A stretch of 64,000 nt of DNA from positions 932,093-996,092 of the forward strand of contig JADWQD010000009.1 of assembly GCA_016110215.1 (NCBI GenBank). The letters run 5' to 3'. The notes below the pieces were generated by a model. The model made no database searches. It saw only the letters and a list, made by a program, of their open reading frames with translations, and was not told where the DNA came from. Shown here one piece after another: positions 1-10,320 of this stretch. Position numbers and translations under genes: made by a program. The first letter of the stretch is position 1; each line of letters starts with the position of its first letter. Source of the stretch: Capronia americana. Taxonomy: Eukaryota > Ascomycota > Eurotiomycetes > Chaetothyriales > Herpotrichiellaceae.

Positions 1-473
1 CGTTACCGAGATCTCGTTGCAAACTCTCCGACTTTCATCATCGTCTTCATCACCTTTACGCTCATCTGATAAATCACCTGCCTCTGCCCGGCACGGGTAC
101 CGACCCTTCTCTACCACTGCATCGTTACATTGCTCCCACCGACACTCCGAAGAACTTGACAGCTCCGACACGCAGGATCCAAGCCAACCGGACGAAAAGG
201 AATCCCTCGGCGCCATGCCTTCAGGTAGGAAAAATGCAGCATCTCCTCTTCTTCTACTGATAAACGTTCACCCGTCTCTCAATGCATTGTTATGCTGCCA
301 CTGTGCACCACCCACCCAAACACTGTCACACCATGGCCCTCCAATTCTGTATTGTCAAAGACCAGACGTGCCGCTTCCATCAAGTTGCATGTTAAATGTA
401 TCCGTGCATGTCGAAGGAGACTTCTAACCAGCCGTCCCATCGGCATTGATTGCACTCGCCCACCTCCAGCATT
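1..473. other. Upstream region of the carbonic anhydrase gene
   Basis: Pyrimidine-rich, with several short overlapping open frames and no recognisable protein. It probably holds the promoter and 5' UTR of the carbonic anhydrase gene. An ATG near 214 is followed at once by a GTAGGA donor-like site, so an extra 5' exon is possible but I could not prove one. Confidence 0.4.
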
Positions 474-1199
474 ATGGACGCCGACCCCGCCGCGTGGCCG
501 CTCTTATCGCCAGCAACGAGGAGCTTCCTGCTAATGTTTCTCAAAGCAGAGACCAACGGCCCCGACAGCGATGCCTACGCCAAGGCTTTCAACAACAACT
601 CCCTCTGGCGGCGCTCGCTCGCCGAGACCGACCCCGAACTCTTCGAGTCCATGGCAAAAGGCCAGTCGCCCCAGATTCTCTGGATCGGGTGTGCCGACTC
701 CCGCTGCCCCGAGACCACCATCCTGGGCCTCAACCCCGGCGAGATCTTCTGCCACCGCAACATCGCCAACATCCTCGTCAACACCGACATCAACTCCCTC
801 AGCGTCATCCAATATGCGGTCCAATATCTGCAGGTCAAGCACATCATCATCTGCGGCCACACTTCTTGCGGTGGCATCGCCGCCGCCCTGGGCAACAAGA
901 AGCTCGGCCTGATCGACACCTGGCTGATGCCCCTGCGCACCATCCGCCAGGATAATCTTTCGCTGCTCGACTCTCTGGACGAAGTCCAACGCGGGCTCAA
1001 AATGGTCGAGCTCAATGTGCGAGCCGGCGTCAAAGTCCTGCTGGCAAATCCAATTGTCATCGACGCCATGCATGAAAGGGGACTGCAGGTTCATGGCCTG
1101 ATCTATAACGTCGGGACCGGCGAATTGCGGGAACTGGACATCGAGGAAGAAGAGGACGTGGTAAAGAGCCGTGTTACTGCGTTCAAGACTGAAGATTAG
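474..1199 (+). CDS. Beta-class carbonic anhydrase
   Basis: Zinc enzyme that interconverts CO2 and bicarbonate, supplying bicarbonate for carboxylation and CO2 sensing. The 241-aa product carries the beta-class signature: the CADSR motif gives zinc ligand Cys73 with the Asp75-Arg77 dyad, and the CGHTSCGG motif gives His129 and Cys132. The open frame extends upstream to a TTG at 450, but the first ATG in frame is at 474, so I start there. No mitochondrial presequence is obvious, which suggests a cytosolic enzyme. The first 30 or so residues do not look like the core family and could be replaced by an upstream exon. It converges with the F-box-related gene downstream. The family call is secure; the exact N-terminus is not. 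Confidence 0.9.
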   Translation: MDADPAAWPLLSPATRSFLLMFLKAETNGPDSDAYAKAFNNNSLWRRSLAETDPELFESMAKGQSPQILWIGCADSRCPETTILGLNPGEIFCHRNIANILVNTDINSLSVIQYAVQYLQVKHIIICGHTSCGGIAAALGNKKLGLIDTWLMPLRTIRQDNLSLLDSLDEVQRGLKMVELNVRAGVKVLLANPIVIDAMHERGLQVHGLIYNVGTGELRELDIEEEEDVVKSRVTAFKTED

Positions 1200-1667
1200 A
1201 CTTCGTCGTACCGCAGTTGGGGGGCTGCCGGATCCTCGAGCGACAGAATGTATGGATAGGGCAACGGGACTAGAAGAAGATGTGGGCAGCATGCGTTTTG
1301 TCATTTGGGATTTGCTCATCGCGTTGCGCATGCTCCCAGAACCTATCGCAGTCAGCAAGCGCTGCAGTTTTGCAATTCAGCTATGCGTACAACATTCCGT
1401 CTCCTGGTCCTCGTTGTCGTTGGGTTGGCCTACAGCCTCCGCCCAGTGCATCTCTTGCTCTGCCATCGTTGCACTCCAACGGATTTTCTTCCAATGGTCC
1501 TCGTCCAAGGCATGGTGTGCAACCCATATTCAAGTCACTCACACCGACATGAAACCCCAATCCGACTGAACGTGGCGGCGACGGCCGTAAACAGCTCTTT
1601 TCCTCTCATTCTCCAGGACGCCTTTGTTCTTGTCCTCGTCCTCGTTGACAGGTTCCCTACGAGCCGC
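1200..1667. other. Tail-to-tail intergenic region
   Basis: Lies between the 3' ends of the carbonic anhydrase and the F-box-related gene. Short open frames occur on both strands but none resembles a protein. It should hold both 3' UTRs. Confidence 0.5.
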
Positions 1668-3188
1668 CTAAGCTCCGCAGCCGCCCATTTCGACGTCATC
1701 CTGCTCCGCGATTTCCTCTTCATCCTTCTCCTGTCTCTTTCTCTTCTTCTCCTGCGCTCGTCCAGACGTCTGAATTGATGCCTCCATCTTCAACTCGAAC
1801 TTGCGCTTCTCGAGGAACTGTGCAAGGCTCAATCGCTGCTGCGGTTCAGGCGGGAACACGGACAAACGATCCTGAATCATCATCATCGTGTACTCGTTGC
1901 GTTCTTCAGCACTGAAGGCCATCTGGTAGGTGTCGACAATGGTGGCCTTCTTGAGACCGCGGAAGTTATAGAGGACATCGCGGAGCTTCTCGCGCCAGAG
2001 AACGAGCTCTTCTTGACGGTATTCACCTTCAATACGTTGACAGACGATGCTGACTGACTTCCACTTGCTGAACAGGAGGGTGAGTTCCGTGAGTTGGTGA
2101 CGTGTCTTGAGCCAGGAGAAGACGCGGTGCCAGAGCTCTTCTTGGCTTTGGTCAAAATTGGTGACATCCAAGTCCCTGAGACCAGGCCAGCCGCATTGCA
2201 AAGAGCATTCCAGTCGTCGGACGTTCGAAAAGTTCACCTCTCCAATGTGCTTGAACCACCAAAGGCAATTGATAGGGTCCTCAAAGTAGAACAAGGAGTC
2301 GCCATAGAACAAACGGCTTCCAGCATCGCGGAATTCCTTGTTGACGAGCATTGCTGAGATGTTGATGTTGATGTTGTCCTGCTTGACAACATCGCCCCAT
2401 CCAGTCCTAATGTACCCGGCCATCATGCCTTGGCGATAATACGGCCTAATGCTGTTGTTGTTGACCTTGTCACCTGTCACGGGTCTAACACCAAAGACGT
2501 CTTCAAAGAAGCGCTTCTTGTAGTCCGGTCGCTCATTTTCCAGCATCTTCCAGAAGCGGGAGCCCGCTGACTCGGTTGGTTTGCTGATATTCGACGCTTG
2601 AGATGCAATGTTAGGCAGTTGCGAGGTAACGTGAATGTCCGTGCTGTCGATGGTGGATGGTGGTGTGACCCTGGGTCTTCGGAGTGCCATTATTTCAGGA
2701 CGAGAGTAGAAGCGCGTAGCTGCTCCCTCAAGATCGAGCGTGGACGGGTCGGAAGATTGGAAGGGGGGAGTAGCCGGTCTCCTCGGTGGCATATCTGCTG
2801 GCCCCCAAAAGTACTCATATGGCTCGGGGTGAGGAGTGATGTTTTCATTAATGCTTTGATATAATTAGCGGGATACCAATTCAGAGGAGCGATTAGGGGA
2901 TGAGCTCGATGCTGGGACAAAAAGGCTTAAGAGAAGAGTAATTGAGGATTGTTTGTCTGGTCGTAGAAACTGTACTTACTCTGATCGGATGCTCCTGGCC
3001 ACAGCCGGGCTACTTAGACAGCTACCCATCTCTTGCTGGCAGGGTGAGTTGTCCTCAGTGTTGACTTGTGGCTTCTCGAATGGAGGTAAAGTGAAAGATG
3101 AAATTGAGAAGACGCCAAAGTTGTTTGTGTCGGTGTCGACCGCTGCGTCTTCAGCGTTGACAGCCATACTGAGAGGCTTGTCGACCAT
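1668..3188 (-). CDS. F-box-related fungal protein of unknown function
   Basis: Two exons, 3188-2980 and 2853-1668, joined across a 126-bp intron with a GTAAGT donor and an AAG acceptor. The phases agree (GA + C) and give 464 aa. The joined frame reads straight through the stretch PYEYFWGPAD before the internal Met at 2792, which supports the join over a start at 2792. The middle part (about residues 235-330) has the pattern common in fungal F-box-related proteins: a conserved NKEFRDAGSRLFYG segment, then a predicted alternation of helices and strands. No clear F-box helix set is visible. The C-terminus is a basic KKRKRQ patch followed by an acidic tail, compatible with nuclear location. Function is unknown; substrate-adaptor activity would be a guess. 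Confidence 0.7.
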
Positions 3189-3466
3189 GATGATGTCGCT
3201 GCGGAAAGGTGAAAGGATCTTGGCGTAACAGCTGGTAAGACGACGGTATGGTAGCGACAGTACGTAACGGGGAGAGGGTGTGGTCGTGACGACCTGGTTC
3301 GGGGGAGAAAATTCGATGCGACGACTTGTAACGACGAAATTACGGCAACGAAGGTCAGTTAGAACGGTGTGCGAGAACGGGCGGCGAGGACACTGTCACT
3401 TGTAGCCTTGGCGAAGGTGTTTTGGGCAGTGAAGATTGCCATCTGCTGCTGTCCACAGCTTCTTGT

Positions 3467-4413
3467 TCAGCTTCTGAAAGTCCTAAAGGCTTCCGCAACC
3501 GTCATTCCACGTTGGACAGCTTCTTTCACTTTGTCGTCATCTGCGACAAGCCTTGGAATGAGAGCGAGGGTTTGATCAAGCAGTTCTTGTGGAATCACTA
3601 CCACACACCCTTCTGCAGGATCTAAGAAAAGAATGTCGCCCTGGAACGGTGTCAGTAAGGGGTGAGTGAAGGTTGTATACTGGCAGGCAGGACGCACCGG
3701 AGACACGTTGACACCAGTTATTGACACTGGGATGTTGCGTGCATACACCGTCGATTCAGCATTGGTTCCGACAGTGGACTTCCCACGGGCGAAGATCTGA
3801 ACAGTTAGGACGCCTCCAAAGAAGAGTTGCAGGATCAACCGGCAAGAACATCGTTGAGGAGAGGCGGCTCCTCACTCACCGGCAACTGAGAGTCTTGCAA
3901 CTCGGCCATATCTCTCACACGACCGCCAACAACACAGCCAGCTACTCCTCTTGCTTTCATTCTCAGGGCCATTATGCCTCCAACCGCTGCGCACTTTTGA
4001 TCTTCAGGCTGATCAATGACCACAACGGATCCCGGTTCTGTCAGGTCTACCCAGTGACTTCCCTTTGGAATCGTATTTTCTGCAGGCGGTGGAGAGGCAG
4101 GTGGAGAGATCTTTGACCCCAGTTTCAGAGTGCAGGCGGGAGCGACCACCTTCTCGCCATGTGGCGAGGGAATAGGGCCTTCTTTCGTCTCAATCGAGGA
4201 CCAAATGAAATGGACTTCCCGTCCTACCGATGTCTGCAAGATACCCCGCCCTAGCGATCTCGCCTGCCCTCGGCTTCTGGAGCTTCAGCAACGCGTCCGA
4301 TACCTGCCTTCGTAAGTCTACTTAGCATTGGTATACACTGATCGTCTTACATCGCAAGCTGAATATTCTTTTAGGCGACGAAGCTTCTCCTGAAGCTCTG
4401 TTGCGGTACTCAT
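3467..4413 (-). CDS. RraA-like aldolase/decarboxylase family protein
   Basis: Five exons on the minus strand: 4413-4351, 4303-4228, 4181-3880, 3796-3698 and 3640-3467, giving 237 aa with every phase consistent. The intron after exon 3 contains a clear GTCCTAACTG branch site. The product has the RraA/HMG-CHA aldolase core: GGIMALRMKARGVAG followed by GGRVRD, where the Gly-rich loop and the Arg-Asp pair bind substrate and metal in characterised members. Bacterial relatives cleave 4-hydroxy-4-methyl-2-oxoglutarate or decarboxylate oxaloacetate; others (RraA itself) inhibit RNase E. For the fungal protein an aldolase or oxaloacetate decarboxylase role is the likeliest reading, but the substrate cannot be read from sequence. 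The N-terminal helix (residues 1-21) matches the usual start of the fungal family. Confidence 0.85.
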
Positions 4414-5136
4414 TCTGGAAAGTTGGCGGCAAGACCTTTGAGTCGGGAACAAGCCAGTGCTACGGATGTAGAAGATTGTGCTGTGTAGGGGCAATTTTGC
4501 AACAGCAGACCAACTGCACTTGAGCATGATCGTACACGAAGGTTGATAGATAAGGGAGGAAGGAAGAGGAACTGTCGGTATGGAGTCCTTGAAAAAGAAG
4601 CATTTGTCGGACGTCGGACTTTGGCCGGCCGACATCGGCATTTCTGGGCAATGGTGTGATATCTATCTTGTGCTGATTCCAGCATCGACCTATTCATCAC
4701 CACGTTCGTTGGAACAGCGCAGGTAGGGTGATTAGAAGGCCGTAGACACAGGTTTGAAAGCCAAATACTGTTCACACCTGTTTACAAGCCGAGCGAACAC
4801 ATGCTCTAGACGAGAGAGTGTGTCTACGCACTCAGCAACAACGGTCCCAGATCCCAGCCAGAGAGGGCTGTCTCAAATTCGACGCCCGATAGATTGCGAG
4901 AAGCCGGACGCACAGAAGAGCAGTCTTTGATAGAATCACGTGGACAAAGCAGGGGACGATAGAGGTTTGGTTGTTCGCTTCGCATTGGGACTGCCCATTG
5001 CTGTTGATTGATGTCTCCAAAGCATCCCTGCCCTCCGCCAGGAGAGCTAGAACTCCGGCGATGCTTGTTTTTGCCATGATGGCATATGTACATACCTCCC
5101 AGGGAGGTGTAAAGCGGCTGTAAATGGAGGGAGAGA
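4414..5136. other. Intergenic region, no supported gene
   Basis: Lies between the 3' end of the complex I subunit gene and the start of the RraA-like gene, which has the same orientation. It should contain the promoter of the latter. Several overlapping minus-strand frames exist, including one of 121 aa, but none has family features or splice-consistent extensions. Confidence 0.45.
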
Positions 5137-5606
5137 TTAAGTGATTCGAGGCTCGGCCTGAGAAAAGAATCAGTGTCATCAACGAATAATCCGGGGCTAA
5201 TTTGCCTGACCTTCCATCTGCTGTTCACTGAAGGATTGTTAGCCGTTGTTGCAGCATAGAGTCTGCATGGTGAACCGACCTTCAAATGCAGCTGGTGCCG
5301 CCACTGCGTCCGACTGCCCTCTGATCTTGCCCGTCAATCTATAATCTCGCTCCATCACTAGGATCGTAAGCATTCTAGCCAGGAATGTATCTCTCTTTTC
5401 CACTCACTTTGTCTATCCCAGACATCCAACTGTCTCCGCGGTTGCTTGAAGTCGTTTGCGTAGTATCGTATTGATGCGAGGCCAGCACCCTGTCATGTCT
5501 TTTAGCTCCAGCACCAATCCCTTAGCAAGGGGGGACTTCATACTGTGACGCCGAACATGCCGACCATAATCACGTATGGCAGGAGTGCTTCGAAGGGTAC
5601 ACCCAT
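5137..5606 (-). CDS. NDUFA1: NADH:ubiquinone oxidoreductase MWFE subunit (NDUFA1-type)
   Basis: Accessory membrane subunit of mitochondrial complex I. It is hidden from frame scans because it is split into five small exons: 5606-5544, 5489-5408, 5357-5280, 5227-5211 and 5157-5137, joined in consistent phase to an 86-aa protein. All introns are GT-AG and about 50-55 bp. The protein starts MGVPFEALLPYVIMVGMFGV, a short N-terminal membrane helix, continues with GAGLASIRYY, then has VWDRQMMERDYRLTGKIRGQ and ends FEVNSRWKAEPRIT. This order of WDR..MMERD..LTG..RGQ and a Trp-Lys near the end is the fungal NDUFA1 pattern, and about 80-90 aa is the usual length. There is no cleavable presequence, as usual for this subunit. 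It is divergent from the Sas3-type gene across about 660 bp. Confidence 0.88.
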
Positions 5607-6270
5607 GATTAAGGTCGGCGGCAGGCGGCAGAATCAGGTAACTCTGTGATAGAACTCGAGCAAAGGACACTGCAGAATCGTGCAGGGTAGAAGGATTGTC
5701 TCTGCAGCTCCTGGAGGCGGCAGATAAGCTCTTCTTGTCTTTCTGGTGGTGTCTGTGCAGTTCAAGTTGATCGTTGCTGCGAGGAAGCAGATTGATCTCA
5801 CGAATGCGCTTTCCTCGATTAGGGCATAAGTCACGGCCGCTTTTACACTCACCTCGACATGGGCATGCGGTAGTCGCCCGATTGCACTGCGACTTCCAAA
5901 CGTCTTCAGCAAGAGCGAAATTGTTCTAACGGAAGATATTATTCTTTCGACGTGTAATTTCTATATCAGATTACAGTGAGAATACCTCTAGATCCTTGCG
6001 ATCGTTGTTGCGCTCGTCCTCACGCGTCGAACGGTCTTTGCCCTGCGAAGCGCCCCTCCACACCCTCACCGTTCTCGTTGCGCCAGACACTCTCCCCTAG
6101 ACTTACGCGCGAGTTTCCCTAGTCGCATGGTACCGCCTATAAAATCGAGTTATTACCAAAAGCGGTCGAGCGTTGAGAAAACTATGACCGTGGAAACCAC
6201 CTCGTGATGGTCACTTCCCTTCGCCCACGCACAAACGGACCCACGCCCTGAGAAACACTTTGGCTGGTCT
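5607..6270. promoter_or_regulatory. Divergent promoter region of NDUFA1-type gene and MYST acetyltransferase gene
   Basis: The two genes face away from each other here. A minus-strand frame near 5912-5700 can be spliced into a 68-aa peptide (a GTGAGT donor near 5848 and a CACAG acceptor), but the frame has no ATG start, only TTG. I treat it as unproven 5' UTR or noise. Confidence 0.5.
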
Positions 6271-9200
6271 ATGCCGCCTCTAATTTCCGAAGAATTGGAC
6301 GACCTGTCCAGCGTCTGCACAGAGGTCGCGACTCCAGGCATCGAAGAGCCTGTGACGACGGCCTCGGTCGGTGCGCTCAGCGAACTCATGAGTCGAGAGA
6401 CACCGAAGATATCAGGGAACAATCATAATGCGTCAGAAGAGGGTCAGAGGGCTCTGTTAGGTTCGGACCAGTCTCGCGTACATGCGGCTGCACCAGAGGA
6501 CTATGACCTGGGGGAGCAGCTTCAAAGGTCTGCACAAGAAGGACTTAGCGAGCCTGACATGGAAGCCCGGGTGGGTAGAGAGAATGTTGCCGAGGCCGCT
6601 GGATTGCAGGCAGATGCGGCATTGGATATCACAATGACGGATGCGGACGCCGAAGCAGAGCCAGATGACGAAATTCCAGAAAACGGTACGGCAACCGGCG
6701 ATGCAGAGATTCCGAACGAAGATACAGAAGCCGATGAGGACGCGGAAGCCGAAGAAGATGTAGACCTGGGGAAAGAGAGCGGAGAAGGAGAGAGGCATGA
6801 AACTGAAGACAAAGAAAGCGCAGCAGAAGGAGAAGAAGAGGGGGAGGGAGAGGGAGAGGAGGGCCAAACAGAGCCTGGGGCAGAAGAAGCTGGTAGCGAC
6901 AGCGACGAAAGCTCGGACAGTGCCGAGCGCGATGTCGAATCATCTGCTTCACTGTCCAAATCGGTGTCGAGATCTGGGTCACCATCCAGATCCGGGTCAG
7001 CATCGGAGTCGGCGTCGGAGTCTGGTGGAGAGGATGAAGAAGAGGCTCCAGAAGAAGCCGAAGAGGCCAGGGCAGAGTGCGTGTTCTGCCAGCAGACCGA
7101 CCCTCCAGACGGCCAAGATGATGAACTGGACTTGACCTGCTTGGAATGCAATAATCGCGCACACCTGAAATGCGCCCAAGACAAGCAAGCCGTGAAGGAC
7201 GATGACACCTCGCACTGGCAATGTCCGGACTGCCTGAAGAAGATCGCACAGTCCGAGTCACCCAAAGAACGGGCCGCAAGATCCAAGAACTCCGCTCCGC
7301 GACTTGTTAGAGACTTGTTGCCCGTCACGCGTGGCGTGCAGAGGCCCAACTCACATTCAATTTTTGCGCAGCCGCTGATATCAGAAGGTGAAGACGGAGG
7401 CCGCGCGCTGAGAAAGAGAAAATCTCCAACCCAAGAACCTGCGCCCGTGGAGAAGAGGCGTCGAAAGGCCACAGAACGAGTATCAGCCGTCGCGCCGACA
7501 AGTGCTGCGCTGTCGGTGGACAGCAGTACCTCTACAACCATGTCAACGCGCAGATCCAGTCAAATGAAAATCACCAAACCGACTGCCCGAATCCTGCAAC
7601 ATCGACCCTTCAACAAGCCACCGCCTCACAAGTTCATTCTTGCTTTCCGATTAGATCAGCCACGGATCGAAGCGATCCTGAGCAAGCCTCCTCGCCCTGG
7701 TCGACGCAGAGAAAGGAAAGTGCAGCAAAAGAAAAAAGAACAAAAGATCCCAGCTCCAGTCTACCAACCGCCCGTCCCCAAATTCCCTGCTCTGCCAACA
7801 CACAACCTCATTTTCCCCTCCGCATTCACCGACCGCGAGACCGAACTCAATGCCAAACCGTACGGTGGCATCCTGTCAGAAGCCGAAGCCGACACATCGC
7901 GTTCGTTACCACAACTCAAAGATCGCGAAATATTCGAGATCGCAAGGAAGGAAGCAGAAGAAGAACGAAGAAGAACGTCTGCTGCAGCCGAGGCGGAGAT
8001 CAACGGAGGAGTCGACGCTGCAGCCACCCCTGGCGCGACATCAGCGACCACAAAACCCAATCGATCGACAGTGTCGGGGCCGCCCAGCAAGATCAAGTGC
8101 ATCCAATTTGGCAAGCATGTCATCGACACGTTCTACGCCGCGCCTTACCCAGAAGAATACTCACACGAGTCGAGGCTGTTCATCTGTGAATTCTGTCTCA
8201 AATATCTCCCCTCCGAGTTCGTGGCGTATCGACACAAACTGAAATGTCCGGCCAAACATCCACCCGGGGACGAAATATATCGCGATGGGACCATTTCTGT
8301 GTGGGAGGTCGATGGGCGCAAGAAGACCGAGTACTGCCAGTGTCTCTGCCTTATGGCCAAGATGTTCCTTGGCTCAAAAACCCTCTACTACGACGTGGAG
8401 CCATTTTTGTTTTACATCCTCACAGAGTACGATGAGCTAGGATACCATTTTGTCGGCTACTTCAGCAAGGAGAAACGACCGGCCAGCCAGAACAATGTAT
8501 CCTGTATCCTTGTGATGCCGATCCATCAGAGGAAGGGGTATGCTACATTTCTAATTGATTTCTCGTATCTGCTTACCAGGATCGAGCGCAAGGAAGGATC
8601 GCCCGAGAAGCCATTGTCCGATATGGGTCTCACGGCATACCGCTCTTACTGGGACTTGACTGTCTCGCGACATCTACTTGACCTCCAACGGTCAAATACA
8701 GCATTCAGCACGAAGACTCTTATGGGGAGGACGGGCATGACCGCTGACGATGTGATTCATTCATTGGAGCGGCTTTACGCGTTCATCAAGGACCCGGTCA
8801 CGAAGACGTATGCGATCCGGTTCGACAAGAAGCTCTATGAACGGATTGTGGATGAGTATGAGCGAAAGGGCCATCGCCGGATGAAACCCGAGTTGCTCGT
8901 CTGGACTCCCTATATTATGGGAAGGAGTGATCGGGAGACGTTGGATGGGCAAGGTCCACTTACTGCATTGGCCCCAAGGAGTGATGACGAGGCCGATGAA
9001 GAGGAAGACGATGCAGAAACGAGCGAGGCCGTCGAAATCGAGAGCCAAGCGGTCACAGTAAGGGCTGGGAAATCCGTAGCTGGTGATACCGACGTGGTAA
9101 GCAAGGATGATGTGGCCGAGGAGGGCCTTTCGCCTAAGTCTACTACGAAGTCGACGAAGGCTGTCTCGAGGCCTGAGTCGCTTGTCGCCCCGGGGGATGG

Positions 9201-10320
9201 TGATGCGGTCGACGTCGAAGATGCCGCCCTCGTTGATGAGCGTGGCCGTGTCCTACCTGGCCCTCCACCGACAGATGCGCTAAATGGCGCTGTCTCGACC
9301 CAACTGGAAGCTGCTCACGGCGAAACAAAGGTCAATGGCCTGGTCAACGGCACTTCCTCCGCGTCTCATGAACCTGCAATCGACCCTCAACTCCAAGAGA
9401 GCCACGAGCAAGAAAACCAACCCCGGTCCGGCGAAGCTGACGTGGCAGAAGCACCCAAACAGCCTCTCTCCCCGCCCCTCTACGGTTACGCCCTCGCCTT
9501 CCGCGAACACAACATTCCACCGAGCCGCTTTCAGATCGATCCGCCCATTCCTCCCTCAATGCTGCGCCGACACAACACGAAGAAACGCAGCGCTGCGACT
9601 GCGTTGGGCACGCCGGGTAAGAAAATCAACGGTGTTGGAGGCACCGTTGCTGAAATGAATGCAATCACGAACAACGTCGCGGTCAGAAGTTCTCCCAGGA
9701 ATGCTGGCAAAAGCGGGATCCTCGGAGCCAACACTGCCAAGGCAAGTGGTTCTGCAAGTTCCATCAACGGCAGAGGGAGTGCGTCGCCCAAGGTCCCGGG
9801 GACACCGGTCCGACGGAGCGGTCGGCGCAGTGGCCTTGCCAATGTCGTCGCGACGGTGGATGGGAGTGTGGATGACGACGGAGAGGACGCCCCTGCCGAG
9901 GACGACGACGAGGGCACTTCGTCCAAGGCGGATTCGGAAGACGGGGACGCGGAGGGGGAGGAAGATGACGTCGAGGGTTCTCCATCAAGTAGTCAGGGCG
10001 AGGAAGAAGAAGAAGAGGAGGAGGAGGAGGAGGAGGAGGAGGAGGAGGAGGAAGATGAGGATGAAGAGGACGAGGCGCAAACTTCCGTCGCAGTCGTTAG
10101 CGACGAGAGCGGCGAAGACGAATCTGGCGAAGAAGTAGAAGCAGAGGAAAGTGAGGAGGACGAAGTGGACGAGGAAGAAGAAGAAGAAGATAGCGCAGAC
10201 GATCCAAACGATCCGGACGCCGAGCCTGAGGAGGATGAGTCCGAAGAAAGCGAAGAGGATGCTGAAGCCGAGGTGGATGTCCCTGATGAAGAGGACGACG
10301 ACGATGACGACGACGAGTGA
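6271..10320 (+). CDS. SAS3: MYST-family histone acetyltransferase, Sas3-like, with PHD finger
   Basis: Catalytic subunit of a NuA3-like complex that acetylates histone H3. It is a single uninterrupted frame of 1349 aa. Residues 1-265 are acidic and Ser-rich. A PHD-type finger lies at about 268-318 (CVFC...CLEC...H..C...CPDC). The MYST domain spans about 603-885: its C2HC zinc finger starts CEFCLKYLP with the closing H and C in YRHKLKC, the catalytic Cys745 sits in NNVSCILVMP, the acetyl-CoA loop is HQRKGYA, and the catalytic Glu779 is in SPEKPLSDMG. The PHD finger plus long tails separates it from Esa1/Tip60 and Sas2. The C-terminal 130 residues are almost all Glu, Asp and Ser, with an uninterrupted Glu run. 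The PHD finger presumably reads H3 tails, but its specificity cannot be read here. Confidence 0.93.
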   Translation: MPPLISEELDDLSSVCTEVATPGIEEPVTTASVGALSELMSRETPKISGNNHNASEEGQRALLGSDQSRVHAAAPEDYDLGEQLQRSAQEGLSEPDMEARVGRENVAEAAGLQADAALDITMTDADAEAEPDDEIPENGTATGDAEIPNEDTEADEDAEAEEDVDLGKESGEGERHETEDKESAAEGEEEGEGEGEEGQTEPGAEEAGSDSDESSDSAERDVESSASLSKSVSRSGSPSRSGSASESASESGGEDEEEAPEEAEEARAECVFCQQTDPPDGQDDELDLTCLECNNRAHLKCAQDKQAVKDDDTSHWQCPDCLKKIAQSESPKERAARSKNSAPRLVRDLLPVTRGVQRPNSHSIFAQPLISEGEDGGRALRKRKSPTQEPAPVEKRRRKATERVSAVAPTSAALSVDSSTSTTMSTRRSSQMKITKPTARILQHRPFNKPPPHKFILAFRLDQPRIEAILSKPPRPGRRRERKVQQKKKEQKIPAPVYQPPVPKFPALPTHNLIFPSAFTDRETELNAKPYGGILSEAEADTSRSLPQLKDREIFEIARKEAEEERRRTSAAAEAEINGGVDAAATPGATSATTKPNRSTVSGPPSKIKCIQFGKHVIDTFYAAPYPEEYSHESRLFICEFCLKYLPSEFVAYRHKLKCPAKHPPGDEIYRDGTISVWEVDGRKKTEYCQCLCLMAKMFLGSKTLYYDVEPFLFYILTEYDELGYHFVGYFSKEKRPASQNNVSCILVMPIHQRKGYATFLIDFSYLLTRIERKEGSPEKPLSDMGLTAYRSYWDLTVSRHLLDLQRSNTAFSTKTLMGRTGMTADDVIHSLERLYAFIKDPVTKTYAIRFDKKLYERIVDEYERKGHRRMKPELLVWTPYIMGRSDRETLDGQGPLTALAPRSDDEADEEEDDAETSEAVEIESQAVTVRAGKSVAGDTDVVSKDDVAEEGLSPKSTTKSTKAVSRPESLVAPGDGDAVDVEDAALVDERGRVLPGPPPTDALNGAVSTQLEAAHGETKVNGLVNGTSSASHEPAIDPQLQESHEQENQPRSGEADVAEAPKQPLSPPLYGYALAFREHNIPPSRFQIDPPIPPSMLRRHNTKKRSAATALGTPGKKINGVGGTVAEMNAITNNVAVRSSPRNAGKSGILGANTAKASGSASSINGRGSASPKVPGTPVRRSGRRSGLANVVATVDGSVDDDGEDAPAEDDDEGTSSKADSEDGDAEGEEDDVEGSPSSSQGEEEEEEEEEEEEEEEEEEDEDEEDEAQTSVAVVSDESGEDESGEEVEAEESEEDEVDEEEEEEDSADDPNDPDAEPEEDESEESEEDAEAEVDVPDEEDDDDDDDE
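9999..10056 (+). repeat. GAG/GAA trinucleotide run coding poly-Glu
   Basis: A purine tract in the C-terminal acidic tail of the MYST acetyltransferase that encodes about 19 consecutive glutamates. Mixed GAA and GAG codons at the start turn into pure GAG repeats. It is likely length-variable between isolates. Confidence 0.9.

Noticed and set aside
17..473. Open frames upstream of the carbonic anhydrase, including a 136-aa one and an extension of the enzyme to 450
   Set aside because: The 136-aa frame is low-complexity without features, and the extension begins at TTG; ATG at 474 is the first proper start.
531..1358. 275-aa antisense frame over the carbonic anhydrase
   Set aside because: It is the mirror of a strongly biased coding region; the sense strand has the catalytic motifs.
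5634..5912. 68-aa two-exon peptide upstream of the NDUFA1-type gene
   Set aside because: Splicing fits, but the first exon starts with TTG and no ATG lies in frame; likely 5' UTR or chance.
6522..7541. 339-aa antisense frame over the MYST gene
   Set aside because: Ser/Pro-rich mirror of the acidic repeats; no start context or family match.
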